A stretch of DNA of 6,808 nt, taken from the NCBI GenBank assembly GCA_025360875.1, contig JANYBI010000243.1:1-6808 (forward strand), given 5' to 3'. Both the position numbers and the translations under genes were made by a program. The DNA comes from Lentisphaerota bacterium (GTDB taxonomy: Bacteria; Verrucomicrobiota; Lentisphaeria; Victivallales; GWF2-50-93). This document shows positions 5,692-6,808 of the stretch, piece by piece. Position 1 is the stretch's first letter; every line of letters begins with the position of its first letter. Under the pieces are notes generated by a model, which was not told the origin of the DNA, searched no databases, and was given only the letters and a program-made list of their open reading frames with translations.

Positions 5692-6808
5692 TTTTTATCT
5701 GGCGCCGTCCCAGACTTTTTCTCCGGCTCCGGAGAAACCACTGATACTTTGGCTCCGGGAACAAGCCTGAACTGTCCCGTAAGTACAACCGTTTCGCCCG
5801 GCTGTACCCCTTTTATTATCGCCGAAAAACCGCCTGAGCTACGTTCAATTTCAACCTGCCTGAGGTCGACAGTTGAATCGGTTTTCACGACAAACACCTG
5901 TTGCCCCAGCTGTCCGTTCTGAATGGCATCTGTAGGTATCGATGTAAATGTCTCTCCGGCGGAAAGCTCAAGAAGCACTTCGACGAACTGACCAGGCCAC
6001 AGCCTTTCATCACTGTTCTGGAACAACGCCTTAATCTTAACCGTGCCCGAACTCTGGTTCACCGAGTTGTCAATGAAACAGAGCTCACCTTTGCTCACAA
6101 TGCTTTCCTTTGAGGAGTCAATCTTGGCCGTAACTTCAAGCTTCTTTCCGCCTTCCATGAGTTTCTGCACAACAGGAAGCAACCTCTCAGGCAATGAAAA
6201 CGTCACATATGCCGGAGTTGTCATTGATATGTTCGCAATCTTATCGTCATTCGCCTTGATTATCGAACCGACATGGATGAGGATGTCGCCCATGCGCCCG
6301 TCAAATGGTGCTTTTATCGTGCAGTATTCGACATCCAGCTTCGACTTGTCCATGTTGGCCTCGTCGATCTTCACGGCCCTTTTCAGGGATTCCGAAATCG
6401 CCTTTGTCTTGAACATTTCATCTTCAGATACGGCCTTCTTATCATGCAGTTCCTGTTTGACCCTGGCCTGCCTGTCGGCGTCGGCTGAAAGCACGGTATC
6501 CCTTTCCATGTTGGCTTCGATCTGCTTGAGGTTGGCCTCGTAGGGCCTTGAATCTATCAGGGCCAGGACATCGCCTTTCTTGACCTTCTGCCCGGGAACA
6601 AAATCTATCTTCGTGACTTTTCCGCCGACCATTGAATTTATGTCCACGGATGAGAACGGCTCGACAGCTCCATAAGTGTCGAAAATCCACGGTATGTTCC
6701 TGGTTTCAGCTTTTGCTATAGCCACCGGCATAGGTCCCTGTCCCTGCTTCTTTCCCGCCGAATCATCCTTCTTCCCGCAGCCGGACACGAACATCGAAAG
6801 GGCGGAAG
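5688..6808 (-). CDS. RND efflux periplasmic adaptor (membrane fusion) lipoprotein, MdtA/AcrA type; 5' end beyond the window
   Basis: At least 372 residues, with the N-terminus outside the window. It reads in as SALSMFVSGCGKKDD: a signal-peptide end with lipobox VSGC, so the mature protein is probably lipidated at that Cys and anchored to the inner membrane. ATG 6794 is in frame but lies inside the signal peptide and is not the start. Domains follow the family order: lipoyl/barrel-sandwich half (VGGKVTKIDFVPGQKVKKGDV); alpha-hairpin (about ANLKQIEANM to VDEANM-like helices, tip LHDKKAVSEDEM); second lipoyl half (YCTIKAPFDGRMGDI); beta-barrel (TPAYVTFSLPERLLP onward); membrane-proximal domain (PTDAIQNGQLGQQVFVV, VQPGETVVLTGQFRLVPGAKV). 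The hairpin tip keeps the Leu-x6-Ser spacing of the TolC-contacting RLS motif of AcrA, but the Arg is one position off. It bridges the RND pump to an outer-membrane channel and is translationally coupled to the pump gene. Confidence 0.93.
   Translation of the reverse strand, partial: SALSMFVSGCGKKDDSAGKKQGQGPMPVAIAKAETRNIPWIFDTYGAVEPFSSVDINSMVGGKVTKIDFVPGQKVKKGDVLALIDSRPYEANLKQIEANMERDTVLSADADRQARVKQELHDKKAVSEDEMFKTKAISESLKRAVKIDEANMDKSKLDVEYCTIKAPFDGRMGDILIHVGSIIKANDDKIANISMTTPAYVTFSLPERLLPVVQKLMEGGKKLEVTAKIDSSKESIVSKGELCFIDNSVNQSSGTVKIKALFQNSDERLWPGQFVEVLLELSAGETFTSIPTDAIQNGQLGQQVFVVKTDSTVDLRQVEIERSSGGFSAIIKGVQPGETVVLTGQFRLVPGAKVSVVSPEPEKKSGTAPDKK

Noticed and set aside
6792..6794. ATG 6794 as the adaptor start codon.
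   Set aside because: It would leave only five residues before the lipobox Cys, too few for a signal peptide, and the frame stays open to the right edge with hydrophobic signal-like residues.

Overview
The window reads as one minus-strand gene cluster from a Gram-negative (two-membrane) bacterium. All believable genes run right to left: an efflux-pump adaptor lipoprotein (5' end beyond the right edge), an RND efflux pump of the MdtB/MdtC type, a small two-helix membrane protein resembling DUF350, and a large Tim44-like membrane protein that runs off the left edge. The tripartite-type pump and the lipobox on the adaptor imply an outer membrane. I cannot fix the phylum from these sequences.

Right half (2614-6808): the adaptor and pump genes overlap by 4 bp (ATGA) and together make an inner-membrane/periplasm drug-efflux assembly. 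No outer-membrane TolC-type channel is visible; it would have to lie outside the window or be supplied from elsewhere. Only one RND subunit is present, so the pump is probably a homotrimer rather than an MdtB/MdtC heterotrimer.

Left half (1-2540): after a 73-bp gap with a small inverted repeat come the DUF350-like gene and, 31 bp later, the most unusual gene. Its frame is open from 2236 to the left edge (at least 745 codons). The order is: signal peptide, short Gly run, three complete back-to-back Hint (hedgehog/intein) domains, Gly-rich linker, one transmembrane helix, a Tim44-like domain, and what looks like the start of a second one. Each Hint domain keeps the N-terminal Cys, the TxxH motif and the terminal His-Asn, but each is followed by Lys instead of a Cys/Ser/Thr nucleophile, as in bacterial intein-like (A-type BIL) domains. 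Hint 2 and Hint 3 have the same length and are about 58% identical by hand count, so they look like a tandem duplication. Removing all three would leave a continuous Gly-rich linker.

Whether the DUF350-like and Tim44/Hint proteins work with the efflux pump or merely share its transcription cannot be decided here. The candidate for something undescribed is the triple-Hint, membrane-anchored, Tim44-like precursor.
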